Source: Trissonchulus latispiculum (lineage: Eukaryota; Nematoda; Enoplea; Enoplida; Ironidae). From it: a stretch of 64,000 nucleotides of DNA. A program made the position numbers and the translations under genes. The notes beneath the pieces were generated by a model. It was not told where the DNA came from and ran no database searches. It worked only from the letters and a program-made list of their open reading frames with translations. Positions 1 to 11,889 of this stretch are shown in pieces. Numbering within the stretch: the first letter of the stretch is position 1; every line of letters starts with the position of its first letter. The DNA is taken from contig JASAND010020129.1 in the NCBI GenBank assembly GCA_030248195.1, positions 62,001 to 126,000 on the forward strand, read 5' to 3'.

Positions 1-395
1 CTCGAGAGCCATGCTCTGCGCGCTAACGGCCCACCCCCCGCAATTGCGTACCTAGTGGACCCCCCCCCCGCAAATCAGTACCTAGTACGCAATTGCGTAT
101 GTTCACTCGCTGCTGCAATATTCCATTTATCGGGACCCCCCGCAAATGTGACCTATCACTTTTCAATGTCGAATGATAGGTCACATTTGCAGGGGGGTCC
201 CGATAAATGGAATATTGCAGCAGCGAGTGAACATACGCAATTGCGTACTAGGTACTGATTTGCGGGGGGGGTCCACTAGGTACGCAATTGCGGGGGGGTG
301 GGCCGTTAGCGCGCAGAGCATGGCTGTCGAGCTGATTACATAGAGTGTGACGCTTGTCACACTCTTATGTATTATGTACTCTTGCTAGTAAGAAT
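1..395. repeat. Foldback (long inverted repeat) element, left end cut by the window
   Basis: Bases 1-157 and about 176-331 are near-perfect inverted copies of each other with a loop of about 20 bases, so the unit would fold into one long hairpin. The arms contain G/C runs and the CGCGCTAACGGCCCACC block that also occurs, slightly changed, at about 15,210, 18,530, 34,240 and 36,400. The right edge ends with a hairpin GAGTGTGAC/GTCACACTC and the terminus TTATGTACTCTTG shared with those copies. No coding potential is seen. The left terminus lies outside the window. Confidence 0.85.
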
Positions 396-1370
396 GGTAT
401 TTTCTTTAAACTCCCTACCTTTCCACGTAAATACCATGTTTACTGAAACTCGTCCAGTAAATACTGTATTTTCCAGTAAATTCTGTATTTTCTGTTAAAC
501 GCCATTGTCTTTGTGTGTGGCTAGGGGTTCAAAGGGCATGCCGACGTCATATTTAAAGCCAAAAGATAGGTCATACATTATATATCACAATACATATGTG
601 CAAAGGGGGTGCATGAAGATAAACTCCAGACGTTAAAAATATTAATTTACAAAATTAAGAAATTGTTTTAATTTTAACACAGTTTTTGAAATCAAAACAG
701 ATACATGCATTCTACACGCACTTTTTCTGTATTTTCTAATAAATTTTGCATTTTAAAAGTTTTAATGTGCTATTCGTGTATTTTTATATAACGAAAACTA
801 AGTAAGATTAAAACCCTTAAGCAACGTATTAATTTTTAATTAATCGTAATTCATTATGATTATGTAATACATACATATCTGTTTTGATTTTAAAAACTGT
901 CTTAAAATTAAAACAATTTCTTAGTTTTGTAAACTAATAGTTTTAACGCCTGGAGTTTATCTTCATGTGCCCCTTTGCACATATTGTGAAAATGTATCTC
1001 CTATCTTTTGGCTTTAAATATGACGTCGGCATGCCCTTTGAACCCCTAGCCACACACAAAGACAATGGTGTTTAACACAAAATTGTGACGCTTAGATTGC
1101 GTAACTGGTTCTAACTGGTTTCTGTATGTCTGACTTTGAAGTTGTAATTATGCAAATTAGTCTTTGAGACTTTGTGTTAGTTGTCTGACTATTCAGTCTG
1201 CTCTATTTCTGCCTTACAGTAAAGCGGTGTGTTATCTAAACTGTCAACCCCTTGCGAGTAAATAGAGAATTTACTAGAAAATACAGTATTTACTGGACAA
1301 GTTTCAGTAAAAATGGTATTTATGTGTAATGATAGGAAGTTTAAAGAAAATACCATTCTTACTAAAGTCT
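390..1370. repeat. Foldback / MITE-like element with nested inverted arms
   Basis: The terminal inverted repeat reads AGTAAGAATGGTATTTTCTT at the left and its complement ends near 1,367. Further inward, 500-720 is inverted against 880-1,075, including the block around GACGTCATATTTAAAGCC. The element is about 980 bp, non-coding and A+T-rich in the middle. It abuts the preceding foldback directly. Confidence 0.8.
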
Positions 1371-2037
1371 GACCAAAAATGTGTGTACAAAATCTGTAAG
1401 GCCTCTAGTGAACTCAATAACAATAATAAGAAATAAGGGATAATGTTTAAAAATTCATTGCTGGCGCAATATAAGTCGTAGCAACAAAAGCTTTATTTCG
1501 TAGGATTCAGCTCAGCTTGAATTTTATGATTACCTTCTGCTTTGCCGAAATTTTTGGTCAAAAAGTGGTATTTTTTAAAAAAATCGACTTTCAAAATTTG
1601 AAATACCACATATATCAGGTGAAAGCGGGCGCCTAGGCAGTCCTGAAAATCTAATCGAAAAAATTTTCCGCTGAGCGAGTCGCGAGCAATAACCAGTCAA
1701 AGTTGCAAAAAGCGGCAAACATCAAAGGAAATGGAAAAACGAAATTTTGGAATAAAATGCTTATTTCTCAATCGATATTTTTCGTTCTTGTGTCAATCGA
1801 TGCGTCTTCGGACGGGAAAATGTTTCTGAAAGAATGAGCTGAATAGCTTGAACGGTCCTGAAAAATACCCCGATAAACCGATATTTCAAAATTTTTGAAA
1901 TTTTAAAAAATTTTAAATTTTATAAAAATGTTCGTCTCGCTGCAAGTATTCCGAAAATATATGATTTTATGGAGTTACGACGTATATTGAGTTCACTAGA
2001 GGCCTTACAGATTTTGTACGCACATTTTTTGGTCAGA
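1370..2037. repeat. Foldback / MITE-like element with ~52-bp terminal inverted repeats
   Basis: The left end, AAGTCTGACCAAAAATGTG, continues through CCTCTAGTGAACTCAA; the same sequence appears inverted at 1,988-2,037. The interior is non-coding. A fragment of the same terminus recurs at 9,043 (AAGTCTGACCAAAAATTC). The unit abuts the 390-1,370 element. Confidence 0.8.
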
Positions 2038-2097
2038 CTTCAGTAAATACCGTATTTACTGAATACAGAAATTACTACGACTTATAAATTGACAAAT

Positions 2098-3075
2098 CTA
2101 CATCCCGCAGTTTCGATTTAAAAGATTAAGTGAATCAACATTGACAACTTCAAAGGGGCGGTCATTCCACAATTTGATTAGTCTGCTACTGAAAAAATTT
2201 AATTTCTCATTTCTTCGACAATGTACAGAAGCTAACATTAAATTATGACCCCTTAATCCCGCATCCTGACGGTAGGCAAAATAATCAATGTTGTCGAGAT
2301 TCTTTACTATGCGAAAGCGCTGATTGAGATCTGCTTTGGTACTGCGCAATTCCAAACTTTCTAATTCCAAAATTGCCAAACGCTCAGAATACGTTTTGTT
2401 GCGCAAACCCAGCTTAGAAAACCGCCTTTGTACATTTTCTGCTCTCTCAATGTCTTTTTTTAAATAAGGAGACCACACCTGCGAGTAGTACTCCAAAATA
2501 GGTAGTATATGAGTAGTATGCATTGCACACAGAAAATACCGGTGTCGTGATCGAAATTACTTAAAAATAATGTTCATACTAATCAAAGCTTTAACACTTA
2601 TCAATGAACAGTGTTGAGAAAACTTGAATTTATCATCTACGATAACTCCTAGATCCTTCATGGAGTTTACAGCTGTTTTCTGAGTATTGCTCACTGTATA
2701 ATCCAATTTACATTTTCCACCGAAATGTATTAAAACACACTTTTCCAAAGCAATTTTCAATTGGTTCTCGTTCGCCCACCCAAAAACGTTTTCGATATCA
2801 TTCAAGAGTACACTACGGTCAACATCACTACCACATGTATAATATATTTTTACATAGCTTTGTTCAACTCTATTAATTACATCATTAATATACACCAAGA
2901 GCAGAAAAGGACCTAACACACTTCCTTGAGGCACCCCACTCAGAACCTGACACCGTGATGGTTACACCCCGTTCACCCTTACCACCTGATAGCGATCGTT
3001 TAGAAAATTTTCAATAGATTTACAAAATATATCTGGGACATATTTTAAAAAATTAAACACTTTACAATTTTTTTT
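2098..3075 (-). pseudogene. LINE reverse transcriptase, C-terminal part (CR1/Jockey type)
   Basis: The minus strand encodes the second half of a non-LTR reverse transcriptase. A PQGSVLGP motif followed by a YIND segment (motif B) lies near 2,930. A degenerate catalytic box reads YYTCGSD where YADDT is expected. The thumb region (LEYYSQVWSPYLKKDIERAE) lies near 2,480. Stops and frame changes separate the pieces at about 2,540 and 2,960, and the catalytic aspartates are not preserved, so it is dead. The first half of the RT, before motif B, is missing; the endonuclease part of what is probably the same insertion lies at 4,333-5,475. Confidence 0.8.
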
Positions 3076-3079
3076 ATAA

Positions 3080-4330
3080 AGTAAATAATACCTTTTGCGA
3101 AAACCGATAAACCAAATAAAATTTTCAAATTTAATTTTTTATGTCACTGTGCCCTTCATCTTCTATCTTCATATATATAAAAGCAGCACCGAGCCAACCA
3201 GCTATAATGTGAGAGGAGGGATTATGCATAATTTTTCATTTTTCTGTGGCCCTATTTCTTTAAAGATTAGATTAGATTTATTTTAGATTTTATTTTATTT
3301 TATTTTAGATTTTAGATTTAAGCGGATTAGATGAAAATTAGCACTTATTCGTACCATTTTAATGTTTAAGAAATTGTTGACTGTTTGCACCAAACAAGTT
3401 AACTGAAATAATCTGGTTAAGTCTTCTACCCTTGTACAAAAAGGATTGAGTTAATTTTAATTCTTTCAACTAGTTTAAATCAATGCGGAAAAACTTCCTT
3501 AAAATTTCTCGCAGAAACTGGGTTTGTGGCTGATACATATGTAGAACAAAGGTTTTGTACAAGTCGTAGATGTAGAAAAGATTGCGTCTTGTAATTTCTA
3601 CAAGATTTCGTTCGTAGTTTTTACATTTCGCTCGTAGTTTTTCATTTCGCTCGCAGTTTTATATTTTATAGTATTAAAGGCACACTTTAACATGGGGGGT
3701 ATGGGGGGCACGGGACCCCTCAAAAATTGGAGTTTCGGCACGAGGGCTAGCAAAATCAGGGCCAAGGGACAAGGGGCAGTGCCAGAAAAGGAAGGCCGAA
3801 CGAAAAATTAATGGAAATTTTAGCCAAAAATAGTGTGAGATTTTGCACCTTTGAGCTGTATTTCCAAAAATAAATGACCGGACTTCGTGTTGGAATTTTG
3901 CAGGTTCGAGTCAAAGGTGTGTGATGCTCAAGCGAAACTAAATTACTTCTCCTAAGCTTCTCCTAACCCCACAAACGTCAGGGTAACCATCAGGGTGAGA
4001 GTGAAATATTTATCTTTTATGTAATTGTAAATTATTGCCGCTATTTTATGACGTCGTCCAAACGTTTTATGGCTAAAGTTCTATTAGAAGTGCATCTTTG
4101 TGTACAACTCATTTATGAAACCTGATTACTTTATGCTGCAAGCAGATTATATTAGCGCCCGTTTTGGGTCCGCGTTTTATACCTCACGTCCGCGTCCGCG
4201 TTTTATACCTCGCGTCCGCGTCCGCGTCCGCAAATTATATCTTTCGTCCGCGTACGCGGATTATACCAAAAAGTGACGTCCGCTTTTTATACCTTACGTC
4301 CGCGTCCGCGTCCGCTTTTTATACTGGCCC
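3080..4330. other. Non-coding insert separating the two LINE halves; GC repeat cluster at its right edge
   Basis: No gene is seen. The stretch holds a partial copy of the CCCTATTTCTTTA MITE (3,247), a fragment similar to the GAGTTAATTTTAA MITE family (3,445), a G-rich palindrome-like block (3,690) and, at 4,155-4,325, seven to nine copies of a CGTCCGCG unit separated by TTTTATACC. That cluster resembles the repeat-rich ends of the hAT-like elements elsewhere in this window. Confidence 0.5.
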
Positions 4331-4332
4331 AT

Positions 4333-5475
4333 ATTCTCATCGACATCATATTCCGGTACAGTCGGCAGATTATTATCATCAGTAACATAAACAGAAGAAA
4401 ACTGGTTAGCAAACATATTCGACATATCAAGATCCCCAGACACCTGGCGGCCACCATTGACTAGCAAAAGCAAACTACTATGAGGAGACAAAGGTTTTTT
4501 AACATAATGCTTTAGAGTTTTGGTTCGAAAAAGAATTGGCCTCATATTTCAGGTTATCTTTTTTACAGAGTCAGAACGAAGTTGAGTGACTAATTTATAC
4601 GCTTTTCTGTTATCAGAAGTAGGACTCTTTTTCATCTATGGAAACGCTTTTCTCTTTTTAGCCAACAGTCTCTTGGTATTATTAGAGTGCCTTCGAGGGT
4701 GTTTCCGCTTGTCCGTTAGTTTCATCGGTACAAATATATCAATGTGGTTCAAGCAAGTATTTCGTCAATAGATTTATCCTTAAATAACAAATCCCACTTC
4801 GTTGCCTGTAAGCCCCCATACAACGCAGCGTTATCAGAATTAGCCCAGACTTTTGTAGGTAAATTATTCGGTACAGAATTCAAACATGTAGCATTAATAG
4901 AAAAGGTAAAAAATTGTGATCACTATTGGGGGCACACACATTTTCTTTCTGAAATGAGAGAGGGTGTACTCGCAATTATTAAATCCAAAACAGTGACATC
5001 TCTTGTCGGCTCAAGTACATATTGAACAAGACCAAAAGAAGTGAATAGATCTAAGAATTCATCTTGTTTGTGCACCGCGGCAGCGGTAGTGTTGGGCCAG
5101 TCAATACCAGGGAAATTGAAGTCACTTACAACAATAATAGAAAGATTTTGATGATTTAAAAATTATAATAGCAGGTCAAAGTATTCCAAGCGGTGACTAA
5201 GAGAAACTGAAGGCCTGTATACATTACATACGAGCATATCCAAATCGCAACACTTAATTTTAATACAAACTACATCAGCATCATTGTGAACAGGCACATT
5301 CACTTGGCAGCACTTGAGCAAAGTGGAAACCATAATGGCACCCCCCACCCTTCTGCCGGTCCTGTCTGCTCTGAAAACATGATACAGGCTGTTACACGAG
5401 AGAAAAGAGTTTGGGTCATCTGCAGTTGACCAAGTTTCAGTATTAGTAAAACCAGATCCGGAGACATTAACTATT
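4333..5475 (-). pseudogene. LINE endonuclease (APE-type) and linker fragment
   Basis: Reading down the minus strand gives TETWSTADDPNSF near 5,440, then a GGAIMVS segment, a NVYRPSVSLSHR segment near 5,215, and NFPGIDWPN near 5,110. These correspond to successive motifs of the apurinic-type endonuclease of CR1/Jockey LINEs. A linker follows, rich in K/R, ending near SNMFANQFSSVY (about 4,400). Internal stops occur at about 5,163, 4,935 and 4,640. The piece stops abruptly at the GC-repeat insert at about 4,330. Confidence 0.75.
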
Positions 5476-5985
5476 TCTGCCTTAAAATCTTAAATTTTGT
5501 TAACTATGCTACGAGAATTCAATAAAACAGTTAAAAAGAAAGCTTATTTGAATCCGATTTTATTATATCAATGGCCTTCCTATCTTGGCCTAAAGAAATC
5601 CCGATGGCCCGTATCTCGCAACATTAGCTCGGCCACAATTTACAACATTACTGTAAGTGCGAAAAGAGTTCATAGAATTACCATTCCTCTGATTTTAAAT
5701 TACTGCGAAAGGAGGGGATTTTGACAAAAGCGCTAATGAAAAGGAGGTGGTTTTGACAAGAATTTACATTTCTTTGTAATGAAAATTAATAAAAATTTCC
5801 CAAAAGGTGGTAGTTTCAACCCCCAAAATTGCTCCCCCCATACGCCCATGGTGGGGGGGGGGGAGTCCCGCAACATTTGTAGGAGGCCCTCCAGATACCT
5901 CCAACACTCCCCCAAACATTTTTATCTTTATACCAAAAATCGCATTTTCAGCTGTTTCTAATGATAAAAACATCTGACCATAAAG
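5476..5985. other. No gene seen
   Basis: Non-coding sequence with a G/C-run block at 5,820-5,880 of the kind found in the hAT-like repeats. Nothing else is recognisable. Confidence 0.4.
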
Positions 5986-5987
5986 TA

Positions 5988-6230
5988 CAGTACATTTCAC
6001 GAAATTCAGGACTGTTGGCGCAGTTTGCATATTGGCGAAATATCGCAAAGTGACGGTGATTTTCGCAAAAATTGGCGAAAAGTCTGTTTAATTGGCGAAG
6101 TTTCCTCTTTTTTCGCCAATTTGTTTCTGACATTTTGCTAACTTTGGTATCGCTAACACTTAGCGACATTTTACCGTTTTCGCCAATTCGTAAATTACGC
6201 GAACAGCCCTGGATTTCGTGAAATGAACTG
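5988..6230. mobile_element. 243-bp MITE with TA target duplication
   Basis: The termini CAGTACATTTCACGAAATTC and the complement of CAGTTCATTTCACGAAATCC form inverted repeats of about 28 bp. A TA dinucleotide flanks both ends (5,986-5,987 and 6,231-6,232), as expected for a Tc1/mariner-type non-autonomous element. The interior has repeated TTGGCGAA words in both orientations. Confidence 0.7.
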
Positions 6231-6429
6231 TAATTTTAACATTAGACGGTGGCTTTAAACTAAAAACGAAGATTGCCAACATGTTTCCAAGACCAAAATA
6301 AGGTCATTATTGAGTGATAAAGTCCACAATACAGTTGATAACGTGTATTTCATTAACTCATTAAATTTCATTTTTTCATTTTTTTTTCATTTCATTTATT
6401 TCATTAAATAATAAACACTTTAAGTCAGA

Positions 6430-6530
6430 AAAGACTGACCCACCGGATTTCAGTTATCTACGCACCGGATTGATCTGACTACGCACCGTGTTTCGGTTAT
6501 TTAGCCTACTGATGCACCGAATTTGGCCTC
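6430..6530. repeat. Short tandem repeat flank (ACGCACCGGATTTCAG units)
   Basis: Degenerate units with ACGCACCGG spaced about 30-35 bases continue on the far side of the 6,531-8,064 element at 8,075-8,150. The element therefore seems to have inserted into this array. Confidence 0.55.
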
Positions 6531-6901
6531 CAGGGTTTTTTTGGTTTTCGGATTTGCGTCCCGCTAAATTTAAGTTGCGTCCCGTTAAGAAATTTTGCGT
6601 CCAGGCAGAAATCTTGTTTTAGCGTGTTTTTTAGTGCAAAAATTGTTTTATTTATAAAAATTTCGATAATTTCTTTAGTGCAAAGCTATTTAGACTATTT
6701 AGAAAGCTGATGCTGCTTAACGGTAATACACGATTACAGGATTACCTACCAAGAATATAGATGCGTCCAACATACACGACGGGGGGTATGGGGGGCGGAG
6801 CCTCCCAGAAGTTGAAGAATTTTGTTGAAATTGCAGAATAATCCGTAATGGAAATGTTTAAAAAGATTTTATTTGGCGTCTGTTGCAGAACTTAGTAATT
6901 T

Positions 6902-6983
<82 letters not shown>

Positions 6984-8064
6984 TGACACACATTATTCCG
7001 ATATTTCAATGTTAGTTAAACTAATTATAGTATTAAAAATTTATGCAATATTTAGGAATATGATTGAGAAGAACGGTAGCAAACGTTAAAACATACATTC
7101 GGTTTCGCAAACTTTGACAACTGGTGATCCTTAATAGCAGGATTATTGCAAAAGAGCACCGGGGGATCTGGGGGGCGGAGCCCCCCAGACGTTGAAGATT
7201 TTTCGAAATTACGGATTAAATCCGTTGTGGAAATGTTTAAGAAGATTATTTGGCAACTGTTACATCTATTTTAACTAAAGCTCCTAACGCTAGTGCATTT
7301 TTTGTTAATTGCATCTGTGAATTCTTGAATTTTGAATAAAGTCAGTGTAAAGTCAATAGAGAAGCGTGTATGCTCCGTGCAGCGTTATTCAACTGCAAAA
7401 CTGAAGCATTTGTAAATACTATTAACGTTAGTTACGATAAATTGATAGTGAATTCGAATTGCTCGTACACAGGCCTTTTGTATTTGAAAATTTCAAAAAA
7501 ATGGTAATCTTGCATTATTTTAAATTGCTATTTGTGTATTTTTTTGCGAAAAACGGTTTTTAGACGAACCAAAAAATTTGGATATTCTGCTACAGTTACA
7601 AATTTTGTTAATTTCGGGGTTTTACTTTAGTACTAATCTTGATCCTGCCTGACCTCTTGAATGTAAATGTATAAATATATATAAATGTACATAAATGCAC
7701 CTAGTTAAACTCTACGTATTTATTGACGTGAAATTCATGAGTTCGAAATGATCTGATATATATGGATGCAGGTGGACAAAAACTTAACAAATAACATTGA
7801 GTAACATTGAGACATGACCTTGCAGCTTGGCATTCCATGACAAAGTGGGAAACACCGGGGGTCTGGGGGCGGAGCCCCCAGGACCTGAAGAAATTTTTGG
7901 AAAAAACGGAAAAATTGGTACTGGAAACATTTAAAGTTTTACTCTTACAAAAGTGAATTTTCTCCCGAAATAATGTTGCGTCTAGCTTGCGTCCCGCTAA
8001 AATTTTATTGCGTCCAGATAAGAAACTGCGTCCAGACGCACATCTGGACGCAAAAAAAACCCTG
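6531..8064. mobile_element. hAT-like non-autonomous element with GCGTCC terminal repeats
   Basis: The left terminus CAGGGTTTTTTTGG is mirrored by CAAAAAAAACCCTG at the right. Several GCGTCC(C/A) words lie just inside both ends (6,557-6,605 and 7,978-8,052). The interior carries two copies of a GGGGGCGGAGCCCCC palindrome motif (6,780 and 7,165), with a third near 7,865, and a long TA microsatellite. No transposase is seen. No clear 8-bp target duplication is found, possibly because the target is repetitive. Confidence 0.6.
6905..6979. repeat. (TA)n microsatellite
   Basis: About 37 uninterrupted TA units. Confidence 0.95.
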
Positions 8065-9040
8065 CTACTGACACACAGGATTTCAATTATCGACGCACCG
8101 GCTCGATCTGATTACGCACCGGATTTCGGTTATGCAGGCATCGGAATGATTTGACTACGTACTGAATTTTGAATTACTACGGATTTGCATTGCATTTGCA
8201 TTTGCATTTGCATTGCATTGCATGCGAATGCACACTCCAAAATGCACTGCGCACAAGTGCACATATAAATGCACAGACAGATTTTGTTGATGTTAATCAC
8301 AGAATGCTCTAAAAAACTTCCAAAGTGCTTAAAATGCTAAAAGGAGCTCTAGCTTTTTGCTGGGGCTGCCGCCTCCGCCCAGACCTCTACTTACTAATTT
8401 TTGATCATAGCGACGCCGCAACAACCTTACTTTGTTCAATTCTTTTTTACTAAAGATAGTAATTATTGAAATATTTTTTGCTCTAGGTTTGTAAGTATTT
8501 AAGTACGTGTGTTTCTTCAAGATCAAAAATAAACTTGCTGGACAAAGCCAATTTCTCTTGAATGCGTTTTTTCACATTTTCTTCCTCTAGAACGATTCGA
8601 CATGTGCAATGGTAGCTCTCTCATTGCCGTTTATTGACATGCTAAAATGGCAAGAAAACGTTCACGAAATATTTCTTTCATGTCCAAAATTCAGAAAATT
8701 TTCCGCTTCTGCGGGTTTCTGCCCTCCAGACCCCGATATCGGCTATCGTCAAATTTCGTCATTATGTTAGGATTTATAAAACAGTATACAATGCCTACAG
8801 GACGCTATTAATTAGAATTACTGCAATGCGTAATCGATTTTATCGTTATTTTGAAAACATTCTTGAAATTACATACTTACGTGTAATTTATCAGCAAATT
8901 GACAATCCTAACTGTTCGATGTTCCTCACAACTTTTAACTAGTATAATGGGCTCACTGCATATATAGATATCAAAATCCAATAGCTATATACGTTAATTT
9001 GCATAGTAAAGCACTTGCGTAAATATCACTACGTGTGCAA
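8065..9040. other. No gene seen
   Basis: Non-coding. It holds the continuation of the ACGCACCGG array (to about 8,160) and a small TTTGCATTGCAT simple repeat at 8,185-8,245. Confidence 0.4.
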
Positions 9041-9199
9041 ACTAAAGTCTGACCAAAAATTCTTGGAACCTAAATGTGAGCAGCTGTACTGAGTTATCAT
9101 TTGTAGGTAGCCTATATAATGTGTATATTTTTAAGATCCTCAGGAACCCGAGATTTCAGAAATACGGAAAGATCTGGGATTCATTCAGGGAAAATTTAA

Positions 9200-9236
9200 A
9201 ATTTTTATCTCGCCTAGAGGCGAGATACTTGTAATC
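9200..9236. other. Hairpin followed by ACTTGTAAT
   Basis: ATCTCGCC TAGA GGCGAGAT forms an 8-bp hairpin and is followed at once by ACTTGTAAT. The same layout, with a different but compensated stem, is at 38,627-38,656. A run of T precedes both. This looks like the end of a mobile element family, possibly Helitron/Helentron-like, but the exact family is not recognised. Confidence 0.45.
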
Positions 9237-9239
9237 GTT

Positions 9240-11140
9240 TGAGTACGATTTTGAACTGTTTTGGACAAAGCACTAAATTGATGTCTATGCTCAGTATTGA
9301 GCTCATCTGTAATGTGTGAGTTGTGATGTGTGTATGTTTTATTGAGTGTATTTGAAAGTGAGATTTTGGTAAGAATGATAATTTTAGTGTGAAATGTGTT
9401 TTGTGTAAAATTGTGTAAGTTTGTATTGAAATTTGGGTGAAATCTAATTTTTGCCATGTTAAAATGCGCTATGTTTTATTCAGCCCACTTAGCGACTAGG
9501 TGGCGCTGTTGAGCTAGCCTTGTGGAAGCGCATAGTCGGGTCTGCAAGAGGGTCTCAAATCCAGCCAATCAAAATTCACTAGGCATCTCTCTCAGCCTTC
9601 ACTTTAAAACTAGTCTGTCTGGTCTTTCTTCACTCTAGCGTGTGGCCGTCTTAATCGCTGTGGCCTTACCTTTAAGTGTGTCATTTAGTGCCTTTCAATT
9701 TGGACCCCTCGGTGTAGTAAGTTATTGATTGTTTTTCTTTTATAGTGCGGACTCTGAGGCGACCTCGTGGGTCAATCTAAATTTATTAGAGGTGTGTTAT
9801 TTTGTTTTATTTCCTTTTAAATCGGTAACTAATATTGCTATTTAATTTTAGAAAAGAGTTTAGTATGACATATTATATAGTTTAATTGGCCGCGACGGCT
9901 TAGGGACATATCTCTGAGATAATAGCTTTTTGAAGGGTTTAAACAATTTGTGGGGTTTGATTTGTTTACGTAAACTGTTTTGTAAATGTATCGAAATTTT
10001 ATTCATGTCCCGTTTAGGTGTTGCTATTTCTTAGAGTGTTTGCTTGTCTGAATTTTCTCTGTTTTGTAAACTTTACTGATGAATGTTCCATTGTCAAAAT
10101 TCTTTGTGTAATTTTCGGGAGTCTCTCCCTTTGCCTGTTTCTTTATTAAATGCGGTCTCAGTAGCTGAGCCGTTAGGGTGTCTTTATTTAGGTTTTGTTA
10201 GAATTGTATATTCGGTAGGTAGGCTTTGAGTTATTCCTAAGTCTAGGTAGGCTAATTATTTACTGAGCGTGTATTTATTTTAATCAAAATCTCTTCAGTA
10301 GTTGAGTAGTTAGACAGTCATTTGTCCCTTTAATAAGCCCTATTTAGTAGTCAGTTAGATTTAATTATTCTTGGCGAGATCCTGCCCAGGTCGACTGGAA
10401 CATAAGTCTCCTCCAGGTTCGTCGTTTCCATACGCGCACAGTTTCCGCCCGTAAAGTTTGGTTGCCTATACACTTCCAACTATACACATCTAGCTGGCTG
10501 TTTGTACTGGAGGGGGACTTGGTTAAAACTTCGTTAGAAAACTTTTTCTGTACGTCGTCGATGTTACGTGATCATTGATTTCTGTTAAAATGGTGGTAAA
10601 TGCTTTTCTAAAAATTTCTAAACAGAATTATAATTCTTTAAAATTTGAAACAGCTGGGCAGAATCGCAATAACACGGCCCCCTTTGGTTGCAAATCTGAG
10701 CTAGAATATTGAGAACGTCTGCTCCAATATGCAAATTAGTCTGCAATTGCTTTCACCAGTTGCAATTTTTACTCGTACAGTTCACCAGCAAAGAAAATCT
10801 GATCAGCACAGCTATCTACTGTATTTGAATACTATTGCAACATTTGAAGGGAATTTTGACGTTCACACAATTGGTTGTGATAAATTTTCAACATTCAAAG
10901 AAAGACATTCGGTGCACCAGACATTCAACTGAACTGTTAACAAATGTCATGCAGTTGGTATTTACTGCTGAAGTTGTAAAATTGGCAGGGAATTTTATTT
11001 AATTGAATAGGTCGACTAAATGACGACGGATCAGTTGCTGGAAATTGGAATTCATCTTGCTTACAGACATTCTGGAATGATCTACGTATTTAAGAGTACA
11101 TAATATAAAAGGTTTGTCATTATTCATGCTTTGGGGTCAT
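9240..11140. other. No gene seen
   Basis: I see no coding exon on either strand. 9,470-9,800 has a promoter- or LTR-like feel (short G+C-rich words followed by T-rich sequence), but no partner repeat was found in the window. Confidence 0.35.
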
Positions 11141-11599
11141 TGTAAAAACTATGCTCTGCAACCTAACGGCTGACTGCAAATCAGATCCTGGTAACCCCCG
11201 TGTTCAAATCAAATCAGTGCCGGTTCTAAACGACGGTACTCGCTCACTGGTGAGATGTTTAAGCTCGAAACACACACCAGTGTGTGTAGTTTGAGGTTCA
11301 GCTTGCAAGCGTATCGAACGAATTTACTTTGTTCACTAGGGCCTGTTTTGCAGTGGAAGGGGTCAGCAGTTAGAGTCCAGAGCAGCGCTTTCGTACTCAG
11401 GTTCAGGCACAGAATTCAAAAAATTAAAGCTGCGCTAGGTGCCGCACTGTGTGGACTGCATCATTTGATAGTTTCTAGCTCGATTGCGAGATAATGCCCA
11501 TTTTAGGGGCCTACTTGTTAGTTTTTCGAACAATTTTTATCGCAATCAAAATTAGGTTTTCATAATCGAACAGAGCTGCTCCCGTTATAAATTTTTGCT

Positions 11600-11885
11600 C
11601 ATAGAAGGTTTTCACTAAAATGTACCCAATTTCCGGAGTTTCGGGTTTTCAAAATTACCGGATTTTAAAAATTTGCTTCAATACCCACAAGATGGGCATC
11701 ATTCGAAAGCTCTTATCGAGGAGAACAACTTTTGTTATAGAGCGAACTCTTGAAAATGCATTCAATTCCCGGAATTTGCGAAAACCAGATTTTCCGGATT
11801 TAAAACATTTTCTCCAATACCCACAATATGGATATCATTCGAAAGCTCTTGATGAACCGATTACCTACACTACGATTTTTTTCTT
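11600..11885. repeat. Imperfect two-copy tandem repeat (~128 bp)
   Basis: Two diverged units end in ATACCCACAA then ATCATTCGAAAGCTCTT. Related degenerate sequence with CATTCGAAAG recurs near 18,730 and CCGGAAATTT-type words recur at 19,600-20,060, so this is part of a dispersed family. Confidence 0.5.
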
Positions 11886-11889
11886 TTGA

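Noticed and set aside
6883..7089. Open frame through the TA repeat
   Set aside because: It is Tyr-Ile repeats from a microsatellite.
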